From NCBI GenBank assembly GCA_026225115.1, contig JAMFSE010000119.1, positions 1-64,000 of the forward strand: a stretch of 64,000 bases of DNA, in the 5' to 3' direction. Shown here piece after piece: positions 9,070 through 21,002 of the stretch (the first letter of the stretch is position 1; each line of letters opens with the position of its first letter). Source of the stretch: Rhodovastum atsumiense. Lineage in GTDB: Bacteria; Pseudomonadota; Alphaproteobacteria; Acetobacterales; Acetobacteraceae. The notes under the pieces are model-generated. The model was given only the letters and a program-made list of their open reading frames with translations, was not told the DNA's origin and made no database searches. The position numbers and the translations under genes are program-made.

Positions 9070-10260
9070 ATGACCCGCTATGCAGAAAAAAACACCGCCA
9101 TCACCGGCCTCGGCCAGTCCGAGATTTACCGCAAACCGCAAGTGCTCCCTTTTGAGCTCGCCGTCCGTGCCTGCGAACTTGCCATCGCCGATGCCGGCCT
9201 CCGCCCCGAAGACATCGACGGCATTTCCTGCTGGCCGAACGTCCCGCGCGGCACCGTCGCCGGCGCCGGCGCCGCCGCTTTGTCGGACATCGCCAACAGC
9301 CTGAATCTATCTTTGAACTGGTGGTCGGGCGCCGAGAACGCCGCCCAGCTCTCCCCCATCATGGAAGCCGTCGCCGCCATCTCCGCCGGCTACGCCACCC
9401 ATGTCCTGTGCTACCGCGCGCTCGGCGAACGCTGGACGCCGAGCTACGGCTCCGCCGCGGCGGATGCCGGCCAAACCCTCTCCTGGGCCGCCAGCTGGCT
9501 TGAATTCCTCATGCCCTACAACGCCCCATCCGCCTCCATCTGGACCGCCATCCACGCCAACGCCCATATGACCCGCTATGGCATCACCCGCGAGCAAATG
9601 GCCGCCATCCCCATCGTCCAGCGCGCCAACGCCGGCCTCAACCCCAAAGCCATCTACCGCGACCCCATCACCATGGACGACTACATGTCGGCCCGCATCA
9701 TCACCACGCCTTTCTGCCTGCTGGATTGCGACGTCCCCTGCGACGGCACCACCGCGGTCATCGTCTCCCGGCTGGACGCCGCCCGCGGCTGCAAGCAGAC
9801 CCCCGTCGTCATCGAGGCCATCGGCGCCGGCTCGTATGATAAAATGGACACCTGGGTCTCCCGCAGCGATTTCCCCAAACAGGCCATGCACGACGCATCA
9901 AAAATGATGTGGTCGCGTACCGACCTCAAACCGAAAGACGTCCGCACCGCGCATCTCTATGACGGCTTCACCTGGCTAACCATGTCCTGGCTGGAAGCGC
10001 TCGGCTTCTGCGGCGAAGGCGAAAGCGGCGCCTTCATCGAGGGTGGCCAGCGCATCTCTCTCACCGGCGAGCGGCCCATCAACACCAACGGCGGCCAGTT
10101 GTCGGAGGGCCGCATGCACGGCATGGGGCATCTGCACGAAGCGGTGCTGCAACTGCGCGGCCAGGCCGGCGCCCGCCAGGTAACAGATGTCAACCTCTCG
10201 GCGGTCGGCAACGGCGGCGGCAATTTCGGCGGCGCCGTCCTGCTGCGCCGCGACAGCTAA
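9070..10260 (+). CDS. Thiolase-family protein (SCP-x/lipid-transfer type)
   Basis: TAITGLGQSEIYRKP…ACELAIADAGLRPEDIDGI and C-terminal NTNGGQLSEGRMHGMGHLHEAVLQLRG. Confidence 0.88.
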   Translation: MTRYAEKNTAITGLGQSEIYRKPQVLPFELAVRACELAIADAGLRPEDIDGISCWPNVPRGTVAGAGAAALSDIANSLNLSLNWWSGAENAAQLSPIMEAVAAISAGYATHVLCYRALGERWTPSYGSAAADAGQTLSWAASWLEFLMPYNAPSASIWTAIHANAHMTRYGITREQMAAIPIVQRANAGLNPKAIYRDPITMDDYMSARIITTPFCLLDCDVPCDGTTAVIVSRLDAARGCKQTPVVIEAIGAGSYDKMDTWVSRSDFPKQAMHDASKMMWSRTDLKPKDVRTAHLYDGFTWLTMSWLEALGFCGEGESGAFIEGGQRISLTGERPINTNGGQLSEGRMHGMGHLHEAVLQLRGQAGARQVTDVNLSAVGNGGGNFGGAVLLRRDS

Positions 10261-10262
10261 AC

Positions 10263-10670
10263 TCAGCCTACGATCAAATAAATGCTGACGGACACAAGCA
10301 CCGTTCCAAAAACCTTACGCGCCGTCAGCGGCTCGCCCAGCAGCGTGCAGCCGAGGATCATGGTCAGAATAAACCCGATCGCCACAAACGGATAAGCCAC
10401 CGAAACATCCAGCTTCGAGAGCACGAACAGCCAGCTGACCGCGCTTGACCCATACAGGAAAAGCCCAAGCCAGACCTTAAAACTCCCCAGAATGGCAAGG
10501 ATCACCGGGGCCGCGCCGCCGGCCGCAATCGCGCTTTGCACCGAAGCCGTGCTCATGCCCGACTTCAACAATATCTGCGCCAGTGCCGAGAACACCACGC
10601 TCACCAGTATCAGCGCCATAACCGTCGAAGTAATCATCTTTGGCTTTGCACTTTGCGGCTGTTGGTTCAT
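10263..10670 (-). CDS. EamA/SMR-type small transporter (ArnE/F-like)
   Basis: Four TM helices, SKLDVSVAYPFVAIGFILTMILGCTLLGEPLT; start refined to MNQQPQS. Confidence 0.75.
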   Translation of the reverse strand: MNQQPQSAKPKMITSTVMALILVSVVFSALAQILLKSGMSTASVQSAIAAGGAAPVILAILGSFKVWLGLFLYGSSAVSWLFVLSKLDVSVAYPFVAIGFILTMILGCTLLGEPLTARKVFGTVLVSVSIYLIVG

Positions 10671-10677
10671 GAACGCG

Positions 10678-12159
10678 TCATAGCGATATCGGCAGCCAGG
10701 CCAAAAACCCGATCGCCGCCAGGCATCCCACCGTAATCCAGGACACCCAATCGCGCGACGCATACACAATCGGATCGTCATGCATGAACCCGCGGGTCGT
10801 CGAAAGCCAAAGCCGGCACTGCCAGAACAGCAACAGCGGTACCCAGGCCCAGAGCACCGCGGCATGCGGATAGATCGCCAGCGCGGTCTGGTTCTGCACA
10901 TAAAGCGACAGCACGATCGCGGACGCAAAGGTCGCCGCACAGCCGAACATCTGCACCACCGGCAGATCGCCCAGATAATACCCGCGCCGCATCACCTCAG
11001 CTGCACCGCCGGTCTCCGCCAGCCGGTACAATTCCGAGACCCGCTTGATCAGCGCCAGGCTTAAGAACAGAAAGGACGAAAACCCCAGCAGCCAGAGCGA
11101 CACCGGGTGCCCGCTGGCCTCGCCGCCGCCGACCAGCCGGATGGTGTAGAGCAGCGCCAGCAGAAAAACATCCACCAGCGGCCGGGTCTTCAGCCACATA
11201 TAGCTGAGCGAACTCAGCCCATAAACCGCGATGGCGATAAACGCCCCGCTCGCCCAGCCCAATGCCAGGCCGCAAATCATCAGCAGCGGCGACAGCATAA
11301 TCCCCCGGGAGACCGCCAATGCGCCGCTCGCGAACGGCCGCCGGAATTTCCGCGGATGCGCCCGGTCGGCCTCCAGATCGGAAATATCGTTAATCAGATA
11401 GATCGAGGACGCGACAAGACAAAACGCAACCGCAATCGCCATCGCCCCGGTCCAGGACCGGCCATGGCTGAAGTCGAGCGCCACCGCCGGCGGTACCAAA
11501 CACAAAAGATTCTTCACCCATTGCTGCGGCCGGATCGCCTTCGCCGCCGCGCGCCAGCCGCCCTTCGGCCGTTCAATCACCGCAATGACCTTATAGCGGG
11601 ATTTCGCCGCACGGATCAGCGATGCCGGAGCATTCACCACAATCGCCGCAGCCGCTTCGCGCCACACCGCGTGATCGTCTTTCTCATTGCCGATATAGAC
11701 AAACCCGCCTTTGCCGAAGCGCCGGCAAAGTGCTGCCGCCTTCGCACTCCCGCGCAGATTCGGCCCGGCGTCATCGGTCGCAATCACCGCGCTGAACAGC
11801 CCAAGGCTCGCCGCAATGCGCTCGGCAATTTCCCGATGGCTCGCGGTACAAAGCACAATCTCCCGCCCGGCCGCATACTGGGCCCGCAGATATTCCAGCA
11901 AATCCTGGTTATACGGCAGGGTCGCCGGATTGAACCGCCAGCGTCTGGCCAGCTCCGCTTTCAGCCGCAGCTTCCCGCCTGCCAGCCAGCCAGGCATCTT
12001 GAAAATCGTCCGCCAATTATCAAAAAAAGCCGCGACCGCCGATTCCAGCAGCGTGTCCGTCCGCACCAGCGTGCCATCCAGATCGACACAGAGCGGCAAT
12101 GTATCGAGCGGGGTGGTTTTCGAAGGCCTGCCAAGTGTCTCGTCAAGCAACTTCATCAC
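10678..12159 (-). CDS. HAD-domain/UbiA-family prenyltransferase fusion (decaprenyl-phosphate phosphoribosyltransferase-like)
   Basis: N-terminal HAD motif CVDLDGTLVRTDTL; C-terminal IRPQQWVKNLLCLVP…SIYLINDISDLEADRAHPRKFRRPFASG. Confidence 0.88.
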   Translation of the reverse strand: MMKLLDETLGRPSKTTPLDTLPLCVDLDGTLVRTDTLLESAVAAFFDNWRTIFKMPGWLAGGKLRLKAELARRWRFNPATLPYNQDLLEYLRAQYAAGREIVLCTASHREIAERIAASLGLFSAVIATDDAGPNLRGSAKAAALCRRFGKGGFVYIGNEKDDHAVWREAAAAIVVNAPASLIRAAKSRYKVIAVIERPKGGWRAAAKAIRPQQWVKNLLCLVPPAVALDFSHGRSWTGAMAIAVAFCLVASSIYLINDISDLEADRAHPRKFRRPFASGALAVSRGIMLSPLLMICGLALGWASGAFIAIAVYGLSSLSYMWLKTRPLVDVFLLALLYTIRLVGGGEASGHPVSLWLLGFSSFLFLSLALIKRVSELYRLAETGGAAEVMRRGYYLGDLPVVQMFGCAATFASAIVLSLYVQNQTALAIYPHAAVLWAWVPLLLFWQCRLWLSTTRGFMHDDPIVYASRDWVSWITVGCLAAIGFLAWLPISL

Positions 12160-12476
12160 CGGCGTTCCTGTCCAACCCGTGTCCGGCCAAGCCTATACCA
12201 TAGGTTGTCACCGATTCGAAGGCAGCCGCACCGCCGGGCAAACCCCGCCCAGGGCCGCGCCGGGCCTACGCCGGCGTACCCGGAAACGCTATTTTCTTGT
12301 CAGGATGTTTTTGTTGTATATCATGGGCTTCGAGGCCGATCTGCAGCAAATACACCCCGAGGCCGCGTTTTCAACAGCACCCTAATTCGCCGCATCAAAC
12401 ATCACGCCACTTCACGCAACAGCAACAAACTTCAACCCAGACGCGCCGGCCCGGAAATTATCGGCTAAGGAGGTAT

Positions 12477-13943
12477 ATGCCATCTGTCATTATACGCCGG
12501 TTCGCCGGATTGGTTTGCCTCGGCATGGGCGGTCTCACGGTCTGGCTCGCCCTCATATCGCTGCACTGGCCGCTCGTCGGCGACGCCGCAATGTTCCAGT
12601 TCGCCGGCGCGCAATTCCTGATGGGTGCCGTGCCCTATCGCGACTTCATCGATATGAACATGCCGCTGGTCTACGCGCTGCACGCCGCCATCATCTATGT
12701 CGCCGGCATGGGCGATTTTCCCTTCCGGCTCTGCGACCTCGCCTGCTCGCTGATCATCGGCCTGCTCGCGGCCGCTTTGGTCTGGCCGGCCGGCCGCATC
12801 CTCGCAACGCTCGCGGCGCTGACGATCATTGCCGCCCATCTGCTCTCCGGCCCGCCGGCCGCCGGCCAGCGCGACTATCTGCTCCTGGTCCCGGCACTTG
12901 CGGCGGTGCTCTGCATCATCCTCGCGTCCGAGAAACCCGCCCGCGCCACCCTCCTTCTATTCGCCGCCGGCAGCTGCATCGGTTTCGGAGTCATCCTGAA
13001 ACCGACAGCGATCTTGTTGATCGCACTGGCCGCCCTCAACCCGCCCTGGCTATTGCGCCGGGTCATCGCACTGTTCGCCGGCGTCGCGCTGGTCGGCCTC
13101 GTCACGCTGGCGGCACTGGCGCATCTCGGCTCCCTCCTGCCGTTTTTTTACGACGCCCATACCTACTCGCCGTTTTACGCAAAGTTCGCGCATAAAACCC
13201 TGGCATCGCTCACCGTCACCGCCGTCGAACAACTGGTTTTGCAGGCGGGCGGCCTCGGCCTTGCCGCCATTTACGGCGTGCGATTCATCCGCAATCGCAG
13301 AGCCCGCATCCTGCTCGGTTTCGCAATCTTCGGCCTGATCCATTATGTCATTCAGGGCAAAGGATTCTTCTACCATCTCTATCCGCTGATCGCCGCCGTC
13401 ATCTGCCTCGGCGCCTGGACCCTGGCGCGCAGCCCGCGCAATCTCGCCCTCGCCGTTCTTGCAATCTCCTTCGTGGTTTTTGCCGCCCGTGGCATGCAGG
13501 CCGTCGGCTATGCGCAAACCCCCGGCCAACAATTGATGCCCGCGCCGGCGACGGCTGAAATGCAGGCGGCGCTGACAGCGCATCTGCCGCCCGGCTCGCG
13601 CGTCGAAATGCTGGACATCAGCGGCGGCGCCTTCCTCGCCATGGCGCGCAGCGGCATGCGCCAGGCCAATCCTTTCGCGTACTGGTTCTTCCTCGACCCC
13701 GGCCGCCAGATTTGGCGCGACCAATTCATGGCGCAGATCAAATCCCAGCCCCCGGCCGCGTTCCTGGTCACCAATTCCATGCTCCCCGCCCAGAATTTTG
13801 ACGCCGTCGACAAATGGCCGGCGTTGAGCGCGGAACTCGCCTGCTGCTATGTGCTGACACAAGCCAGCACCATCACGGCCCCGCCGAACCCGTGGGACGC
13901 CTCCGCCGCCACGGTATCCTGGCGTCTCTACACGCGGCGCTAA
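12477..13943 (+). CDS. Multi-pass membrane glycosyltransferase-like protein (GT-C/GT39-like)
   Basis: Start at 12477 after an AAGGAGG RBS; GDAAMFQFAGAQFLMGAVPYRDFIDMNMPLVYALHA plus many TMs. Confidence 0.7.
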   Translation: MPSVIIRRFAGLVCLGMGGLTVWLALISLHWPLVGDAAMFQFAGAQFLMGAVPYRDFIDMNMPLVYALHAAIIYVAGMGDFPFRLCDLACSLIIGLLAAALVWPAGRILATLAALTIIAAHLLSGPPAAGQRDYLLLVPALAAVLCIILASEKPARATLLLFAAGSCIGFGVILKPTAILLIALAALNPPWLLRRVIALFAGVALVGLVTLAALAHLGSLLPFFYDAHTYSPFYAKFAHKTLASLTVTAVEQLVLQAGGLGLAAIYGVRFIRNRRARILLGFAIFGLIHYVIQGKGFFYHLYPLIAAVICLGAWTLARSPRNLALAVLAISFVVFAARGMQAVGYAQTPGQQLMPAPATAEMQAALTAHLPPGSRVEMLDISGGAFLAMARSGMRQANPFAYWFFLDPGRQIWRDQFMAQIKSQPPAAFLVTNSMLPAQNFDAVDKWPALSAELACCYVLTQASTITAPPNPWDASAATVSWRLYTRR

Positions 13944-14240
13944 AACCCCAGGCGCCGCAGATCGTCGGCGCCAATTTTTGTCCGCCGCACCCTGGACAGC
14001 GTCTCGATATTCCGGCCGCTCGGCGGCGGCTGGTAAGGAAGCAGCCCGGTGCCTTGCGCAAAGCCAAACTGCCCGATGGTAATTGCCGATCGCCGCGAGC
14101 TCGCTATCGCTATAGGCGCCGGTAAACGGATGCATGAACATCGTGCCTTGAGCGGTTGCAATCTTCGTCCCCTGCGTCAGCACCTGCACGATATTGGTGC
14201 CCGCCGGATCGCCGGTCGATCCCGCATACCATCCTCCTGC
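13943..14240 (-). pseudogene. Frameshifted remnant of a dehydrogenase-type cytochrome c subunit C-terminus
   Basis: Minus strand reads WYAGSTGDPAGTNIVQVLTQGTKIATAQGTMFMHPFTGAYSDSELAAIGNY, then shifts frame to IGQFGFAQGTG…ADDLRRLGF*; no intact upstream haem-binding part seen. Confidence 0.6.
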
Positions 14241-14446
14241 CGCTGGCTTCTACATAAGGATTGCGCGGTCCGCTTAAACACGTGCAATGATCCGGAGAGA
14301 ATACACCCGGGCGCCCATCGTCGTGCCGCGCCGCAGTACAATCTTCCATCCGGCCGCAGCGCCCCAGCGCTGCGCCTTGCGGTGGTGGAAACTTCATCGC
14401 AGGGTGCCATTTACAAACGTCAACAACCCACCCGGGAGGCGATCCC

Positions 14447-14856
14447 ATGAAAACGTCCGATCCGCGAAGCTGGATGTGGTCGGAGGCGCTCGAAATGCTG
14501 GCCCAGGCCGAGCGCATTCAGCGTCAGCTGTTCCACCCCCATGCGGGAAGTGACGCGCAATGCTGGGAACCCCCGGCCGATGTGATGGAGACCGCCGACG
14601 AGGTCATCGTCATCACCGCCATGCCGGGCGTCGACCCGGCATCGATCACCACGGCCATCGACCACGGCTCGCTGGAAATCTTCGGCCAGCGCGTCCTCCC
14701 CCACGCGCTCCGAACCGCCATCATCCACCGCCTGGAGCTACCGCAAGGCTGCTTCAAGCGCCGCCTGCGCATTCCCCCCGGCATCTACGACAAAATCAGC
14801 CGGACCTCCTCCGACGGCTGCCTGATCGTTACCTTGCATAAACAGAAAACCATCCG

Positions 14857-14860
<4 letters not shown>
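14447..14860 (+). CDS. Hsp20/alpha-crystallin small heat shock protein
   Basis: EPPADVMETADEVIVITAMPGVDPASI … HRLELPQGCFKRRLRIPPG. Confidence 0.85.
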
Positions 14861-17270
<2,410 letters not shown>

Positions 17271-17274
<4 letters not shown>

Positions 17275-18173
17275 ATCCGCTCGATCAACGCCTGCGCGGC
17301 GGCGGGGTTACGAACCTTGGCGCCGCTGATCACATAGAGAAACACATCGCGCGCCTTGCCGTCCGTTTTAACCGGCTCCACCGGCGCCAAATCTTTCGGC
17401 AACTTCCCCGCGGCCCACAGCTTTGCCCGTTTCGCCCAAAGATCCAGCGCCTTGTCCGGATAGCCGAGCGGCTCATCCACTTGCGTGCCCATGATCCGCG
17501 CATAGACAAAATCCGCGGTAATATCCGCAATCTGCGGAAATTCGGAATCCCCCGCAATCACGGCGGCCACGCCGTACTCCCGCAGCATGGCAACAAACTC
17601 CGCGTTGCGAAAACTCTCATGCCGCGCCTCCACCACATGCCGAATTTTCCGGCCGCCGATCTGCTTTGGCAACAGCTTCAAAAACGCCTCGAAATCATCC
17701 GCATCGAATTTCTTCGTCGGCATGAACTGCCAGTTCACCGGCCCAAGCTTCTCCTTCAGCTCCAGCACACCGCTCTTAAAAAACCGCTCAATCGACTCCC
17801 CGGCCTCGGCCAACACCCGCCGATTGGTAGAGTAACGCGATGCCTTCAGCGAAAAGACAAACCCCTCCGGCGTCTCATCATACCATTTCCGAAAACTCTC
17901 AGGTTTTTGCGAACCGTAATAGGTGCCATTAATCTCAATCGTCGTCAGCTGCCGGGCCGCATATTCCAGCTCCCGTTTCTGCGGCAGTTTCTCGGGATAG
18001 AAAATGCCGCGCCAAGGCTCAAACGTCCAACCGCCGACGCCGATCCGAATGCTGCCACTGTCTTTTTCCGCCAACCCTGCAATCCTTCCACCCCATGTCC
18101 CGGCTAAATTGGGCACGCCGGCCGCAACCAGCAAGCAGGGCAGGGCGCAGCACCGCTCCCATTGCAACAACAT
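17271..18173 (-). CDS. DUF72 domain protein
   Basis: IRIGVGGWTFEPWRGIFYPEKLPQKRELEYAARQLTTIEINGTYYG; true start may be the internal TTG ending at 18074. Confidence 0.88.
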
Positions 18174-18188
18174 TATCCGTCGATTTTA

Positions 18189-18265
18189 TGGCGGACCCGA
18201 GGCGATTCGAACGCCTGGCCTTTGCCTTCGGAGGGCAACGCTCTATCCAGCTGAGCTACGGGTCC
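18189..18265 (-). tRNA. tRNA-Arg (anticodon CCG)
   Basis: Reverse complement GGACCCGTAGCTCAGCTGGATAGAGCGTTGCCCTCCGAAGGCAAAGGCCAGGCGTTCGAATCGCCTCGGGTCCGCCA folds as a full cloverleaf with encoded CCA. Confidence 0.97.
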
Positions 18266-18774
18266 CGCTAACGCCTCTTAGCCTTAACCACCCGCACTGG
18301 CAACGCTGCCGCCCGCCGGCCACGGCCTCTCTTAGGTCTCCTGTAACAATGCCCCCTAACATTCCCTGTAACAATATTTATACGGCCAGGCTGCCGCAAA
18401 GACTCGCAAAGTCTGAAAAAGGGCGAATAACTCGCTGTCTGGCATCTGCCCTATTGATCCGTGCCAGCCTGGCCAGACGACAAACAATGCAGTCTCAATA
18501 TTAAGACAAACAACATTTATGCGCGCTATTGTTAACAAACAGCTAGCGTCATCGGCAGCCGCTGCGGCGCGTTTAGCACCAGGATTGCAGGCGACGGCAT
18601 CGATGCATCAATACTGTTTTGTACCCGATCCACTCCGCCACGACATCGCCGGCACGTCACGCGCGCCCGTCGGAAGCCGGTCAAAATAAGCAATCCCTAT
18701 AAATCGGGAATCGCAAATATAACGACCGGGCAATTCTCCAAAAGCCCACTAAAAAACAAAAAATTTCTTGTTAA

Positions 18775-20733
18775 TTGCCCCAATCATTCCTAGAAAACCG
18801 CCATGAAATCAGCCCCGCCGTCCGCTCCAAGCTATCGCCCACTTTGCCTCATGGTCTGCCGGTGGTGAGCCGTCTGGATTTCCTGCCCCGGCTCAAGCCA
18901 CAGACAATTTTCCCGCAGCCTGAAGATCCTGAATTCTGGTCGAAGCTGCGTCACATCGCAGGGCACCAGCTACGGTTTACCGAAGTGTTAAAGCTGGACC
19001 GCCTGATCGCGAAAATCTCGCCGCAGGCCGCTGGCCTGAAGTTGAAGCTGGCGATCCTGTCCTCTGCGACAACGGAGCATCTTGCTGCGGGGCTGCGCGT
19101 TGCGGGCGCCCGGCATAACATGGCGATAGAGGTTTATACCCATGCCTATGGTTCAGCCTTGCAGGAACTCAACGATCCTGAATCCGGCCTGGCGGCATTC
19201 CACCCGGATGTCGTTTTAATCGCTTTTCCCTACCCGCATCTCTTCGGCTCCGGCGCGCTTGCAAAAACCCCCGGAAGCATCAGGGACAACCTCGCTTTCG
19301 CCAGCCGCATGCTGCAGAATTTGCGCGAGCTCGCATTCGAGAAATTCGGATGCGCGATCATCCAGCAAACAATTCTCCCCACCCAGCCGCCACTGGTCGG
19401 CAATCACGAATTCCAATTGCCCGGCGCCCCCGCCTGCCTGACGGCTGAGCTCAATGAAACCCTGCGGCAACAATCCATCGACCAGAAATTCGCAATTCTG
19501 GCGATCGATGAAGCCGCTGCCGCCGACGGCCTCGCCGCCTGGCATGACCGCGCTCTATGGCACCGCGCCAAGCAGGAAATCACCCCGGCGGCCGGCCTCG
19601 CATATGGCGAGATGGTTCTGCAAGTCATCGACGCACAGCGCGGCCGCACGGCAAAATGCCTGGTGCTCGATCTCGACAACACCCTGTGGGGCGGCGTCAT
19701 CGGCGATGACGGGCTGGACGGCATCAGCCTTGGTCAAGGCAGCGGCGTCGGCGAATCCTTCGTTGCCTTCCAGACTTACGCCAAACATCTTTCCGAACGC
19801 GGCATCATCCTCGCGGTATGCTCCAAAAATGACGAGGAGAACGCCTTGCTCCCGTTTCAAAAACATCCGGAAATGGTGCTGCGCCGGGAAGACATTTCCA
19901 GTTTCGTCGCAAACTGGACCGACAAGGCCAGCAATCTGCGCACCATCGCCAAGCACCTCAACATCGGTCTGGACGCGCTGGTGTTCTGCGATGACAACCC
20001 GTTCGAGCGTGAACAGGTCCGGGACGCCATTCCCGAAATCCGCGTGCCGGAACTTCCCGAGGATCCCAGCTTCTGGCCGGAAACCCTGGCCGCCGCCGGA
20101 TATTTCGAATCCATCTCGCTGACCGCGGATGATTTCTCCCGCGTCGCGCAATACCGGCTCAACGCGGAGCGGGAAAACCTGAAATCCAGTAGCAGCAATA
20201 TCGACGATTATTTGCGCAATCTGCAAATGGAACTGAAATGGGCCGCCGCCGATCTGGTGAATGTCGAACGCATCACCCAGCTCATCAACAAGACCAACCA
20301 GTTCAACCTCACCACAAAGCGCTACGATCTGGCCCAGGTACAGTCGATGATGACCAACCCGGACTCGTTGGTCCTGAGCTTTCGCCTGCTCGACCGTTTG
20401 GGTGATAACGGCATCATCTGCATCGTCATCGGCCATAAATCGGGCGAGGAATTGCTGATCGACAGCTGGCTGATGAGCTGCCGGGTTCTTGGCCGCGGGG
20501 TTGAGAAGGCCACGCTCGGCGTGCTCGCCGCCAAGGCCGCCGCATTGGGCGTCAGGCAATTGCGGGGGCGCTATGTGCCGACCGATAAGAATAAAATGGT
20601 GGCTGAACATTACGAAAATCTCGGATTTGTCGCCGCTGGAGAAAACATCGGCGGGGAGACGCTTTGGTCACTTGATCTTGCCGAATATACCATGCCAGAC
20701 TTGTTCATAAGGCTTACGCAGGTGGAACAATGA
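18775..20733 (+). CDS. FkbH-like HAD-IIIC family protein (putative glyceryl-ACP loader)
   Basis: KCLVLDLDNTLWGGVIGDDGLDGI HAD motif, KNDEENA, FCDDNPFEREQVR, C-terminal acyltransferase-like FKLN-type region (LINKTNQFNLTTKRY); TTG start at 18775 uncertain. Confidence 0.88.
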   Translation: MPQSFLENRHEISPAVRSKLSPTLPHGLPVVSRLDFLPRLKPQTIFPQPEDPEFWSKLRHIAGHQLRFTEVLKLDRLIAKISPQAAGLKLKLAILSSATTEHLAAGLRVAGARHNMAIEVYTHAYGSALQELNDPESGLAAFHPDVVLIAFPYPHLFGSGALAKTPGSIRDNLAFASRMLQNLRELAFEKFGCAIIQQTILPTQPPLVGNHEFQLPGAPACLTAELNETLRQQSIDQKFAILAIDEAAAADGLAAWHDRALWHRAKQEITPAAGLAYGEMVLQVIDAQRGRTAKCLVLDLDNTLWGGVIGDDGLDGISLGQGSGVGESFVAFQTYAKHLSERGIILAVCSKNDEENALLPFQKHPEMVLRREDISSFVANWTDKASNLRTIAKHLNIGLDALVFCDDNPFEREQVRDAIPEIRVPELPEDPSFWPETLAAAGYFESISLTADDFSRVAQYRLNAERENLKSSSSNIDDYLRNLQMELKWAAADLVNVERITQLINKTNQFNLTTKRYDLAQVQSMMTNPDSLVLSFRLLDRLGDNGIICIVIGHKSGEELLIDSWLMSCRVLGRGVEKATLGVLAAKAAALGVRQLRGRYVPTDKNKMVAEHYENLGFVAAGENIGGETLWSLDLAEYTMPDLFIRLTQVEQ

Positions 20734-20966
20734 CCGATGACGAAATTCTATCGAAAGTGACGGCGGTCGTGCGCGATGTCGTGGGCGATGATTCGGTCGT
20801 GCTGACAATGGATACATCGGCGCAGGATGTGCCGGGCTGGGATTCCATGGCCCATATCAACATTATTGTGGCGCTGGAACATGAATTCGGCATGAAATTC
20901 AAAACCGCTTCGCTCGAGGAGGCAAAGAATACGGGCGATCTGGTCCATCTTATCAAGGCCGGTTGA
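20730..20966 (+). CDS. Acyl carrier protein
   Basis: 78 aa with a phosphopantetheine-site-like PGWDSMAHINIIVALEHEFG; ATGA overlap with the upstream gene. Confidence 0.92.
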   Translation: MTDDEILSKVTAVVRDVVGDDSVVLTMDTSAQDVPGWDSMAHINIIVALEHEFGMKFKTASLEEAKNTGDLVHLIKAG

Positions 20967-21002
20967 AGGACATATCACAGCTGATGAGGCCGTTTTAAGC
21001 AG

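Noticed and set aside
11107-12468. 453-aa plus-strand ORF
   Set aside because: Antisense to the HAD-UbiA gene, Arg/Pro/Gln-rich shadow
13050-14189. 379-aa minus-strand ORF
   Set aside because: Mostly antisense to the GT-C-like gene at 12477; only its first ~45 aa correspond to the cytochrome c remnant
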